DNA of 23,613 nucleotides from a virus. The position numbers and the translations under genes are program-made. The notes under the pieces are model-generated. The model was given only the letters and a program-made list of their open reading frames with translations. It was not told the origin of the DNA and did not search any database. Position 1 is the stretch's first letter. The number at the start of each line of letters is the position of its first letter. Location of the stretch: IMG/VR virus record IMGVR_UViG_3300025864_000054, positions 1-23,613 of that record. One strand, 5' to 3'. Positions 14,916-20,859 of the stretch are shown one piece after another.

Positions 14916-15681
14916 AAAAGAGGACAAGCGGAACTTCGTGTACCTGTTACCCCTTGGTGATGTCCACTGTGGCTCTGCTCAGTCTGACCTGAAAAAATTT
15001 GAAGGCTATCTCGATTGGGCTAAACGTGAGAAAGCGTACATTTTTCTCATGGGGGATCTGTACGACACGGTGACAAAAGATGGGGTAAGCGATCTGTTCG
15101 ATTGCAACATGAACCTCCAGGAGTCAAAGCATTACCTCCGAGATCGGTTACGTCCCGTGAAAGACCTCATCGTTGGGGCAATCCGCGGGAATCACGAAGC
15201 GAGACTGATGCGCTATGCCCACTGTGACTTGATTGAGGACCTGTGCGATGATCTTGAAGTTCCTTATGGGAAACTGTCTGCTGTCGTTCGCTTTCGGATA
15301 GGACATACGCCACGCAAGGGGTACGAATCCACGAGAGTCAACTACCTTGGGTATTTCCATCACACGCGCGGGGGTGGGGCAACCCCTGGGGGCAAAGTCA
15401 ACCGCGTGGCGAAGCTTACGGAGATTGCCGAGGGCATGGACTTTCTGGTTGGGGCACATAACCATCAAGAGGCGGCGTTGCCTATCGATCGTTGGCGCGT
15501 CCATACTGACTCATCTGGTTCAGCTCGGTTACAATCCGACAAGGTGTTTCTCATTGATAGCGGCTCATTCCTTAATTGGAACGAGTCGTATGCAGAAGAA
15601 CAGGGGTTACCTCCAAGCCATACGGGTTGTCCAAGGATTAGGCTGGATGGCGTGAGGAAGGATATACACGTCAGCGAATGA
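14902..15681 (+). CDS. calcineurin-like metallophosphoesterase
   Basis: The 259-aa protein has the two-metal phosphoesterase motifs in order: GDVH (19-22), GDLYD (51-55), RGNHE (96-100), a histidine pair at 153-154 (YFHHTRGGG) and GAHNH (184-188). It hydrolyses phosphoesters; in phages such enzymes may act on nucleotides, DNA ends or RNA, and the substrate is not evident here. The ATG overlaps the metallopeptidase gene. No other gene follows before the structured non-coding stretch. Confidence 0.9.
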   Translation: MVLLEKEDKRNFVYLLPLGDVHCGSAQSDLKKFEGYLDWAKREKAYIFLMGDLYDTVTKDGVSDLFDCNMNLQESKHYLRDRLRPVKDLIVGAIRGNHEARLMRYAHCDLIEDLCDDLEVPYGKLSAVVRFRIGHTPRKGYESTRVNYLGYFHHTRGGGATPGGKVNRVAKLTEIAEGMDFLVGAHNHQEAALPIDRWRVHTDSSGSARLQSDKVFLIDSGSFLNWNESYAEEQGLPPSHTGCPRIRLDGVRKDIHVSE

Positions 15682-15689
15682 CGCAGTAA

Positions 15690-15703
15690 TACAATGTAAT
15701 ACA
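15690..15703 (+). repeat. left copy of a 14-bp inverted repeat flanking the endonuclease VII locus
   Basis: TACAATGTAATACA here is the exact reverse complement of 16656-16669. It also sits in a local tandem (GTAATACA at 15686 and 15696, 10-bp period). The pair brackets the tRNA-like region, the endonuclease VII gene and the first large hairpin, about 980 bp in all. Confidence 0.6.
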
Positions 15704-15710
15704 GTTTGGT

Positions 15711-15901
15711 CCATAGGGTCAGAACACGGTGGCCACATCACCCAGCGAGGTGACTAAGGCAACGGGTCCCGCTAGACCCGACCTCCTACCCATATCTTCC
15801 AGAGGTCTTCACTAGGATCGGGCGCACCAAGCCAGGCGGGGCGAACGGCCCGAAATGCTGGGGTTCAAGTTCCCTGCTATGGGTAGTGTTTGACACAACC
15901 G
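15711..15901 (+). ncRNA. tRNA-like structured region (candidate non-coding RNA)
   Basis: No protein gene is supported. Perfect stems include TCACC/GGTGA (15738-15742/15749-15753, 6-nt loop) and CGGGTC/GACCCG (15763-15768/15775-15780, 6-nt loop). CTACCCAT (15786-15793) pairs with ATGGGTAG (15879-15886), closing about 85 nt. Inside are a CGGGC/GCCCG pair and a final arm with loop TTCAAGT, the T-loop sequence of many tRNAs. The arms do not satisfy tRNA geometry: three extra bases separate the T-like arm from the closing stem and the anticodon loop is wrong. It ends in a strong terminator, as expected of an RNA gene. Confidence 0.45.
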
Positions 15902-15939
15902 TAGGCTACTGGTATTTGATATACTAGTAGCCTATTTTT
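15902..15939 (+). terminator. strong intrinsic terminator
   Basis: TAGGCTACT (15902-15910) pairs with AGTAGCCTA (15926-15934), and the stem continues inward with GGTAT against ATACT (one G-T pair), making about 14 bp with a 5-nt loop, followed by TTTTT (15935-15939). It separates the upstream region from the endonuclease VII promoter. Confidence 0.88.
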
Positions 15940-16029
15940 ATGTCAAGTCGTTCCACCTTTAGGCATAAACCTTAGTATTTATGGAGCAGAACGGCACTAT
16001 CCGATAGAATTATTCACCTTTCGTTATGC

Positions 16030-16057
16030 TTGCATTCCCCGCTATATGTGGTATAAT
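16030..16057 (+). promoter_or_regulatory. extended -10 promoter of the endonuclease VII gene
   Basis: TTGCAT (16030-16035), 16-bp spacer, TGG and TATAAT (16052-16057). The predicted start at about 16064 lies inside the longer open frame that begins at 16046, so translation should begin at ATG 16109 instead. Confidence 0.8.
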
Positions 16058-16063
16058 AAATAT

Positions 16064-16108
16064 AGCAATCCAAGAGTCATCAGTGTTCGGATTGTTGGAG
16101 AGTGTGAC
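16064..16108 (+). promoter_or_regulatory. 5' leader hairpin of the endonuclease VII mRNA
   Basis: The predicted transcript starts with AGCAATCC (16064-16071), which pairs with GGATTGTT (16089-16096; one G-T pair) around a 17-nt loop. The ribosome binding site GGAGAG follows directly at 16097. A 5'-terminal stem at +1 is shared with the leaders at 20767 and 21971, but the sequence and the loop are different here, and a loop-to-tail pairing is only 4 bp (GTCA/TGAC). Confidence 0.5.
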
Positions 16109-16519
16109 ATGGAAGATTTTGAGAGAGAGGGTCGGAACGCATATATGCGGGAATATCGGAAAACACCAAACGGCAAGATCGCCGTTGCGAAAGCGCAAAA
16201 GAAACACTATCGGGCGCATCCAGAATACAATGCCAACTATGAAAAATTACACGCCTATGACATGGCGCTCCGTAGACAGGGATTGACGACCGATGACTAT
16301 GCCGAAATGTTCATTGCACAGGGTGGCAAGTGCGCCTCTTGTGGAAAGGAACCGCCGCTCCGTGCGGGCAAACCTTGTCGCCTGTGCGTAGATCACGACC
16401 ATAAGACCGGCAAGGTACGCGGACTTCTGTGTTGGCGGTGCAACATGGCACTGGGAAACGTAGACGACAGCCCCGAGACGCTTCAGAAGTTGCATGACTA
16501 CTTGACGCACTCTGCGTAA
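16109..16519 (+). CDS. recombination endonuclease VII-like nuclease
   Basis: This 136-aa protein matches the phage endonuclease VII family, which resolves branched DNA such as Holliday junctions during packaging and also appears as free-standing mobile nucleases. The zinc pairs are CASC (Cys75, Cys78) and CWRC (Cys108, Cys111), and the catalytic segment VDHDHKTGKVRGLLC (94-108) is the hallmark. The C-terminus ends LQKLHDYL as in the family. N-terminal residues 1-50 are basic and repetitive (REYRKTPNGK, HYRAHPEY), probably for DNA contact. ATG 16109 is chosen because it lies downstream of the predicted transcript start and after GGAGAG. Confidence 0.9.
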   Translation: MEDFEREGRNAYMREYRKTPNGKIAVAKAQKKHYRAHPEYNANYEKLHAYDMALRRQGLTTDDYAEMFIAQGGKCASCGKEPPLRAGKPCRLCVDHDHKTGKVRGLLCWRCNMALGNVDDSPETLQKLHDYLTHSA

Positions 16520-16581
16520 CACATATTGGGTTACACGCTTCATGAATTGGCTTAAGGTATCTGCCATTTATACGCTTGACC

Positions 16582-17145
16582 GCATACAAGTCAAATGTGC
16601 GCTTAATGCACATTGCCCTGAGTAAGTGCATATTTTGCACCAACTTGTATGCAGATGTATTACATTGTAGTTTCCCCTCGAAGACGTAGGTATTCTTTAC
16701 TTCCCCGCACGCCTTTAGCAACTATGTGTGCGCGGTTGGCAACTTTCTGACTACAACATAATATCAGATGGTTCGAACCTACGAGGATTCCTCGTTAGTT
16801 GCCAAGCGGCTCCCACCATTTTGTCCACGTCGGCAAAATGGGAAAGTACTACAACGCGTAGCCGGTTCGAACTGTCCTATTTTCCCGGACAGTTGCGCAA
16901 GGCTTAAGAAATCCTTAAGGGTTGTGACAACTCGTCACGGTTTGCCCCTGAAAAGTGTGACCAAACACACTTATTGGGCCGTACTTCTGTGTTGCCCGTT
17001 CCGGCTGGTTACCATTATTGTATATAAATGGTAACGGACTTGCAGATCGATAACCCATCGATTTCGATGTGTTTAGAATTTCCATGTCAAACTTGTCCCC
17101 ATTTATATCCAATTTCAGGGACAGAACCATTTCCATTTTGGAAAT
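16582..17145. ncRNA. hairpin-dense region, candidate large structured RNA or DNA element
   Basis: No credible gene between 16520 and 17530. Perfect stems follow one another. A 9-bp stem (16582-16590/16644-16652) encloses two hairpins (16594-16600/16608-16614; 16626-16630/16636-16640). A second 9-bp stem (16736-16744/16797-16805) encloses TCTGA/TCAGA, the palindrome GGTTCGAACC and a 6-bp hairpin (16781-16795). Then come 8 bp (16816-16823/16834-16841), 8 bp (16870-16877/16887-16894), 5 bp (16924-16928/16934-16938), 7 bp (16953-16959/16966-16972), 9 bp (17008-17016/17027-17035), 6 bp (17046-17051/17057-17062), 6 bp (17094-17099/17118-17123) and 6 bp (17129-17134/17140-17145). Branched nesting with one-base linkers is RNA-like; an origin or recombination element is the alternative. 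Strand is not established. Confidence 0.5.
16656..16669 (-). repeat. right copy of the 14-bp inverted repeat
   Basis: TGTATTACATTGTA is the exact reverse complement of 15690-15703. It begins four bases after the first branched 9-bp stem ends (16652). Confidence 0.6.
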
Positions 17146-17263
17146 ACCTCAATAAGTGCCAATTTGCGGGGCTTTCCCGAACAGAGACGAGTACCAGTTG
17201 CTTTTAGACCCCTTCATGCGCGTAGCGGGCTTAAAACGCGTTACAGGGTATATTATGGCGCAT

Positions 17264-17292
17264 TTGCCGCAGTTACAACATTGTGCTATACT
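17264..17292 (+). promoter_or_regulatory. promoter upstream of the early-type operon
   Basis: TTGCCG (17264-17269), 17-bp spacer, TGC and TATACT (17287-17292). An inverted repeat GTGCTA (17283-17288) / TAGCAC (17302-17307) spans the -10 and the start point and could be an operator. An intrinsic terminator follows within 50 bp. Confidence 0.65.
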
Positions 17293-17310
17293 AAAACGGC
17301 GTAGCACCTT

Positions 17311-17339
17311 CCCCTACTTCGGCAAGAGTGGGGGTTTTT
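17311..17339 (+). terminator. intrinsic terminator just after a promoter
   Basis: CCCCTACT (17311-17318) pairs over 8 bp with AGTGGGGG (17327-17334; one T-G pair), loop TCGGCAAG, followed by TTTTT (17335-17339). With the promoter at 17264 it would yield a ~41-nt RNA unless polymerase reads through into the operon starting at 17531. Confidence 0.85.
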
Positions 17340-17383
17340 CTATACCCGCTCATCACTGTGAAGATTGTCTTCATATTGTGTCA

Positions 17384-17411
17384 TTGACATGGACATTGGA
17401 AAACAGATATT
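17384..17411 (+). promoter_or_regulatory. possible promoter for the 17531 operon
   Basis: A perfect TTGACA (17384-17389) is followed after 16 bp by GATATT (17406-17411), 4 of 6 matches to the -10 consensus. The 16-bp spacer agrees with the other promoters here. A second TTGACA at 17442 lacks a fitting -10. The rest of 17340-17530 holds small hairpins (GAAGA/TCTTC at 17361-17373) and no gene. Confidence 0.35.
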
Positions 17412-17530
17412 GGTATCAGCAAAGCAACCGCAACACGAACCTTGACAATCAAACACGGCTCCCGATCCTAGCCACCAAGGTGGGTACTCGGTCCTAGAAT
17501 ACGCCACAAAATCTAACATGGAGATGAGAC

Positions 17531-17785
17531 ATGAAGCGTATGACAGTCTTAACCGGTTATCGTATGGAGGTCTTGAAGCAACACGATCGCAAGAAGTACG
17601 ACAGAGTGAACGCAATGATTAGCGACGGTCTTAAGGTTAAGTCTGATGACGTTGACTGGAACTCCACTATTGGCAAACCCGAACCCAAACCCGAGCCTGA
17701 CCGTTGCGCGTGGGTATGCCCCGTAACGTGTCGGGCTTGCAAGATTGTTGATTGTGCCGACAGGCTGGCGGGAGGCGAGAAATGA
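17531..17785 (+). CDS. small cysteine-rich early protein (84 aa)
   Basis: The N-terminal half is basic and helical (MKRMTVLTGYRMEVLKQHDR) and the C-terminal part carries five cysteines in CAWVCPVTCRACKIVDC (about residues 59-75), a spacing that could bind zinc or an iron-sulfur cluster. A Pro/Glu/Lys linker (PEPKPEPD) joins them. GGAGATGAG precedes ATG 17531. It is the first gene of the early-type operon and overlaps the next gene as ATGA. I do not recognise a family. Confidence 0.65.
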   Translation: MKRMTVLTGYRMEVLKQHDRKKYDRVNAMISDGLKVKSDDVDWNSTIGKPEPKPEPDRCAWVCPVTCRACKIVDCADRLAGGEK

Positions 17786-18045
17786 ACAACGAACAGAAGG
17801 CATGTATCGAACAAAACCCCATTGGCATAGCTCGCTCTTATCACTATGAGCGCTTCTCTGATGGTGGACGTAGGGAGGCCGAATTGACCGTAACTTCTGC
17901 CATTGGTGAGCCTGTCACCATTGAAGGCAACTGCCAAACCATTGATGAGCTGGAAATTGCAGTGGCGCGGCTCATCGCAACCGCCCGCAAGGAGGTGTCA
18001 CATGGAAAAGCAGTACAACCCACTAGAGAATTGGCGCACGCATGA
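17782..18045 (+). CDS. hypothetical early protein (87 aa)
   Basis: A small alpha/beta protein. A beta-rich middle (IARSYHYERFSDGGRREAELTV cut by loops) leads to TIDELEIAVARLIATARKE, an amphipathic helix. ATG 17782 overlaps the upstream stop and follows GGGAGGCGAG. It overlaps the next gene by 44 bases in a different frame, an unusually long overlap for this window, so either its C-terminal end is dispensable or both frames are under constraint. No family recognised. Confidence 0.65.
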   Translation: MNNEQKACIEQNPIGIARSYHYERFSDGGRREAELTVTSAIGEPVTIEGNCQTIDELEIAVARLIATARKEVSHGKAVQPTRELAHA

Positions 18046-18226
18046 AAGCCTGACGATGCTTGGCGCAGCCCGTAGGTGTGGCTGGGGGGTGGCGACATGG
18101 AAACGGATGGAGATGTCGCCAGACAAATCTCGCGTCACAACGCAACGCATTTTTCATCTGCAAGACGTAACGCGAATCAACTTGGAAACACTCATTGATT
18201 ACTTTGCACAAAAGGAGGTAGTGTAA
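18002..18226 (+). CDS. small helix-turn-helix regulator (74 aa)
   Basis: The 74-aa product has a helical pattern compatible with a Cro/XRE-type fold: ESLTMLGAARRCGWGVATWKR as the helix-turn-helix region, then RIFHLQDVTRINLETLIDYF, the typical last helices where XRE proteins end 'I..I....L..L.DYF'. Strong AAGGAGGTG precedes ATG 18002. It could be an early transcription regulator acting on the promoters at 17264 or 17384. Sequence similarity is modest, so regulator function is a guess from fold-like pattern and position. Confidence 0.55.
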   Translation: MEKQYNPLENWRTHESLTMLGAARRCGWGVATWKRMEMSPDKSRVTTQRIFHLQDVTRINLETLIDYFAQKEVV

Positions 18227-19119
18227 TGTTTACACCCGACACAAAACTAGCAGACGATTACGTCATCCCAGCTGGCAGTTACGCGGCCAGACTCTACATG
18301 CTTGTCGATCTCGGACACCAATATGTCCAGTACCCCGGTAAGGAGGGCGCTTGGAGCCGCAAGATCCGGCTTGGATGGGAGATTCCCGAGCTGACGGCAG
18401 AGTTTGAGGACAAAGAGACTCACGAAAAGGAGATCAAGCCTCGCGTCATCGGTCGTGAGTATACCCTGTCCTATTATGCCTCTGCTCACCTGAAGGTTGA
18501 TATCCAGTCATGGATTGGACGCGACCTGACAGCAGACGAACAGGAAAAGGGCTACAATTTGCCCGGACTGCTGGGCAAGACCTGTATGCTCTCTGTTGCG
18601 CATAAAGAGGGCAAGAACAAGGATGGTCAGGCAAAGACCTTTGCCAATGTTGCCGGTATCATGGCTTGCCCGCGTGGGCTGTCTGTGCCGGAACAGTTCA
18701 ATCCGACAATGCTCTATGAAATCGACAACGACCCCGGCAATAAGGTATTCGATAATCTGTATGAGTGGCTGCAACTGAAAATCAAGAAGGCAAGAGAGTT
18801 CCAGCCCGAGACAGAGACTGAACCTGAGACCGAACCGACAGCAGAAGAGCTTGCTGATACGTCCGCTCCCTTCGAGTTTCCCGATGAACCAGCCGTACCG
18901 GTTACGCCCCCCGAGACCTATGTCTACGGCCCCAAGTCCTACAGTCGCGCTGAGTGGCTGGACTCACTCCATCAAGCGTCCAAGGTTGCCAGTCTGACCG
19001 AGCCGGTAGATATGGACAAACTCGGGCATGACGATCTTCAGGCTGCCGGTGTTGTGATGATTCGACAGCTTCAGGACTGGAGCGCCACGAACAAGAAGAA
19101 AGCAGCGAAGGTGACGTGA
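18226..19119 (+). CDS. probable ssDNA-binding-like phage replication/recombination protein
   Basis: This 297-aa protein has two parts. Residues 1-190 are beta-rich, beginning IPAGSYAARLYMLVDLG, with RKIRLGWEIPE, REYTLSYYASAHLKVDIQSW and LPGLLGKTCMLSVAHKEGK followed by TFANVAGIMACPRG. This arrangement is common in phage proteins placed next to recombination and replication genes and usually annotated as single-strand-binding-like. The C-terminal 100 residues are acidic and Pro/Glu-rich (PETETEPETEPTAEELAD), then helical. An acidic tail is also a feature of SSBs. It starts within one base of the previous stop. Function is based on recollection of the family, not a motif. Confidence 0.55.
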   Translation: MFTPDTKLADDYVIPAGSYAARLYMLVDLGHQYVQYPGKEGAWSRKIRLGWEIPELTAEFEDKETHEKEIKPRVIGREYTLSYYASAHLKVDIQSWIGRDLTADEQEKGYNLPGLLGKTCMLSVAHKEGKNKDGQAKTFANVAGIMACPRGLSVPEQFNPTMLYEIDNDPGNKVFDNLYEWLQLKIKKAREFQPETETEPETEPTAEELADTSAPFEFPDEPAVPVTPPETYVYGPKSYSRAEWLDSLHQASKVASLTEPVDMDKLGHDDLQAAGVVMIRQLQDWSATNKKKAAKVT

Positions 19120-19472
19120 TGATTGAAATGGGCAAGAGGTACCAGACCCGTGACGGGCGGGCGGTGAGGATTCTGTGTGTGAATGGACCAAACCATTCGT
19201 GGCCCGTTATCGGTTTTGTTGGGGATGAACGTCAAGTTGATTGGTGGACTGCGAACGGATTTCACGGTAGCGCGGTCAATAATCGTGACGACCTCATTCC
19301 CGTCCCCACGAAGCATGAGGGGTGGATTGTGGTGACCAACCTCAATGCTTTTCGTAATAGCAGCGAATGTTGGTCAATGTCTCATTCCACCCTCTATCAC
19401 ACGCGTAGGGAGGCCGAGGAATCCATCAGCAATCCTGTTCTGCGGGTTGCTCACGTCACTTGGGAGTCGTGA
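19119..19472 (+). CDS. conserved phage hypothetical protein (117 aa)
   Basis: The protein starts MIEMGKRYQTRDGRAVRILCVNG and continues through PVIGFVGDERQVDWWTANG to DDLIPVP, a pattern I know from many phage hypothetical proteins in early regions, with no defined function. The second half (WIVVTNLNAF, LYHTRREAEESI) adds a short alpha/beta unit. ATG 19119 overlaps the previous stop; a GTG three bases upstream is a possible alternative. Probably a small beta-barrel protein. Confidence 0.7.
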   Translation: MIEMGKRYQTRDGRAVRILCVNGPNHSWPVIGFVGDERQVDWWTANGFHGSAVNNRDDLIPVPTKHEGWIVVTNLNAFRNSSECWSMSHSTLYHTRREAEESISNPVLRVAHVTWES

Positions 19473-19476
19473 TGAA

Positions 19477-19641
19477 ATGGTCACAACAGAGCAAGCCCCA
19501 AGTGTGGAAACAGTCGTCGCTATGGTGGCTCTACTTCAGGGCCGCCCGCAAGCTGAGGTGTTGGAACAACTGTATGAGACCGGACAGCAATCAGTCGTCG
19601 ACGACCCATCAGCATACGGGCTGGTAGGCACGCCATGCTGA
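19477..19641 (+). CDS. small helical protein (54 aa)
   Basis: A 54-aa hydrophilic helical protein (SVETVVAMVALLQG, AEVLEQLYETGQQSVVDDP). ATG 19477 starts five bases after the previous stop; GGGAG at 19462-19466 lies about 10 bp upstream. The competing frame from ATG 19472 is rich in Trp/Arg/Cys and less protein-like. Its end overlaps the next tiny membrane gene by 7 bases. Function unknown. Confidence 0.5.
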   Translation: MVTTEQAPSVETVVAMVALLQGRPQAEVLEQLYETGQQSVVDDPSAYGLVGTPC

Positions 19642-19730
19642 CAGAAGTTATCGCCATTGTTGCTCTTGTGTTTGGCTTTGCTGGTTTTGTATTCGGTCTG
19701 ATTTGTCTGCTCGATTTGATGAGGCGGTGA
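19635..19730 (+). CDS. tiny membrane peptide (31 aa)
   Basis: A 31-aa ORF encoding MLTEVIAIVALVFGFAGFVF and then a further hydrophobic stretch ending DLMRR. This is one long hydrophobic helix with a basic cytoplasmic end, as expected of a single-pass membrane peptide. It overlaps the upstream gene by 7 bases and the next ATG follows one base after its stop, so it is packed as a real gene. Possible roles are superinfection exclusion or inhibition of a host membrane protein; neither is shown by the sequence. Confidence 0.55.
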   Translation: MLTEVIAIVALVFGFAGFVFGLICLLDLMRR

Positions 19731-19731
19731 C

Positions 19732-19893
19732 ATGAACAAGCGTGTCTATTTGTGCTTCGATTGCAAATATTGGCTCAGGCTGAAGAACTTTGGAAAACTG
19801 GCACCTTACTGCACCGCCTCCGGGGTCAAGGTCTGGCAGCGTTCACCACTGACGCGCTGCAACAATCACATACCAATAAAGGTGAGGGCATGA
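19732..19893 (+). CDS. small cysteine-containing protein, possible zinc finger (53 aa)
   Basis: A 53-aa basic protein with LCFDCKYW near the N-terminus (Cys8, Cys11) and later Cys27 and Cys43, a four-cysteine set that could bind zinc. It starts one base after the previous stop and its stop overlaps the next ATG (ATGA). Basic residues dominate the middle (RLKNFGK), so nucleic-acid binding is possible. Confidence 0.6.
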   Translation: MNKRVYLCFDCKYWLRLKNFGKLAPYCTASGVKVWQRSPLTRCNNHIPIKVRA

Positions 19894-20078
19894 AACATGA
19901 TATTACCATCGTGTTTGACGATGGCGCAAATCTAACCGTAAAGAATATCCTGTTTACTATCGGCGATCACCTTCTATATGTGGATGGATTTGCCGACGAA
20001 CCCAACAAAATGGCGGTGTATCCAATGTGTCACATATTTTCGATAGTAACGAAACCGACAGAGGGAGTGAGAGCATGA
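19890..20078 (+). CDS. hypothetical early protein (62 aa)
   Basis: A small beta-rich protein (HDITIVFDDGANLTVKNILF, DHLLYVDGF, MAVYPMCHIFSIV). The ATG overlaps the previous stop (ATGA) and the stop overlaps the next ATG, so it is inside a translationally chained series. GGTGAGG lies directly before the start. The domain looks like a small beta-barrel; no family is recognised. Confidence 0.6.
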   Translation: MKHDITIVFDDGANLTVKNILFTIGDHLLYVDGFADEPNKMAVYPMCHIFSIVTKPTEGVRA

Positions 20079-20317
20079 GCGAGAAAATTATCCGCACGTT
20101 GACCATCAAAGCAGAAGGTGACCTTGGGGTTGTTCCCAGTGTTGCCGATGTCATTCAGGCTTGCGTAAGGATGCACAGTGAGAATGGAAGGGAAACGGGC
20201 GACCTCTACTTTGAGGATTTGCACGTCACCTATTCCTATGCTGAACACAAGGTTGTCCACAAGGGACCGAAAAAGAAATATGCGGCTAATTCCTGCGAAG
20301 CCATGGGGATGGACTAG
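20075..20317 (+). CDS. hypothetical early protein (80 aa)
   Basis: An 80-aa alpha/beta protein: IIRTLTIKAEGD strand, PSVADVIQACVRMHSENG helix, DLYFEDLHVTYSYAEHKVV strands, and a basic C-terminal end (HKGPKKKYAANS). ATG 20075 overlaps the previous stop and is preceded by GAGGGAG. Upstream in-frame ATG at 20027 lies inside the previous gene. No family recognised. Confidence 0.6.
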   Translation: MSEKIIRTLTIKAEGDLGVVPSVADVIQACVRMHSENGRETGDLYFEDLHVTYSYAEHKVVHKGPKKKYAANSCEAMGMD

Positions 20318-20319
20318 CC

Positions 20320-20724
20320 ATGCTGACACCTCCCTGCAACACGCAAGCGAACGAGTATATCGATAAGATGTTTGCAGCTCTGGCAACGCTTGGTACTCTC
20401 AATGAGTTGTACCGTGTTGAGCTGGACGACTCAATCAACAAGTCTGCTGCGTTCAAGCTGCTCTATGCCACGGTGCTGATTGAGGAATCGACTGCTGCCG
20501 AAAAGGTAACAGTTGACAAGCTGAAAGCAAAAGTCACCGGGCGCGTCAATGTTGCCGAAAAGGTTGCCGACATTGCCGAAGCGCTGTGCAAGGGAACCAG
20601 AGAAGCCATGGATCTTCAACGTGAAATAATTGGTGTCTGTCAAAGCGCATTGGCGTATTCTCGTGCTGAATTTGGGAGTACACCAAATGCCGATCCAATC
20701 TGGAACACCAATCACGTAACCTAG
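20320..20724 (+). CDS. helical hypothetical protein (134 aa), last gene of the early operon
   Basis: A 134-aa protein predicted to be almost wholly helical and rich in Ala, Glu and Lys (KSAAFKLLYATVLIEES, TVDKLKAKVTG, EKVADIAEALCKGTREAMDL), with LQREIIGVCQSALAYSRAE near the end. This resembles phage helical proteins in replication regions that follow SSB-like genes, but the function is unknown. It starts two bases after the previous stop without a clear ribosome binding site, so it may rely on coupling. A separate promoter follows immediately. Confidence 0.65.
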   Translation: MLTPPCNTQANEYIDKMFAALATLGTLNELYRVELDDSINKSAAFKLLYATVLIEESTAAEKVTVDKLKAKVTGRVNVAEKVADIAEALCKGTREAMDLQREIIGVCQSALAYSRAEFGSTPNADPIWNTNHVT

Positions 20725-20732
20725 TTCCTGCC

Positions 20733-20760
20733 TTGACTTGCAACACTTTTGTGGTATAAT
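20733..20760 (+). promoter_or_regulatory. extended -10 promoter of nuclease cassette 1
   Basis: TTGACT (20733-20738), 16-bp spacer, TGG and perfect TATAAT (20755-20760). The predicted start, 7 bases after the -10, is G20767, exactly the first base of the leader's closing stem. Confidence 0.85.
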
Positions 20761-20766
20761 AAATAT

Positions 20767-20852
20767 GGCAGCTAGTGCGGCTTTATAACCCGCGCGAATA
20801 CGGACTCAATCCCGCCGCTGCCACAGTCAAAACGATTGAGAAAGGATTGAGT
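20767..20852 (+). ncRNA. pseudoknotted leader RNA 1 of a nuclease gene (candidate)
   Basis: P1 GGCAGC/GCTGCC (20767-20772/20817-20822); P2 GTGCGG/CCGCGC (20775-20780/20790-20795); P3 CGG/CCG (20801-20803/20812-20814) with loop ACTCAATC (20804-20811). The loop is complementary over 7 bases to GATTGAG at 20834-20840 and over 8 bases to GATTGAGT at 20845-20852, two tandem copies around the AAAGGA ribosome binding site. A homologous leader is at 21971. The complementarity is seen directly; a regulatory role is inference. Confidence 0.7.
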
Positions 20853-20859
20853 GAGAGAC

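Noticed and set aside
15787-15885. A canonical tRNA gene (7-bp closing stem and a TTCAAGT T-loop)
   Set aside because: Three extra bases separate the T-like arm from the closing stem, the T stem has a mismatch, and the candidate anticodon loop (GCACCAA) lacks U33. I list it only as tRNA-like.
16768-17497. Open frames of 88 and 113 codons in the hairpin-rich region
   Set aside because: No ribosome binding sites, they cross many perfect inverted repeats and a promoter/terminator, and show no recognisable protein pattern.
19472-19624. Alternative frame starting ATGAAATGG
   Set aside because: It overlaps the 19477 frame but gives a Trp/Arg/Cys-rich product; the 19477 frame is more protein-like.
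20767-20825. Leader 1 as an armless or mini-tRNA (closing stem, CCACA end)
   Set aside because: The homologous leader at 21971 loses the T-loop-like sequence but keeps all pairings including the loop-to-tail match, which fits a pseudoknot leader better.
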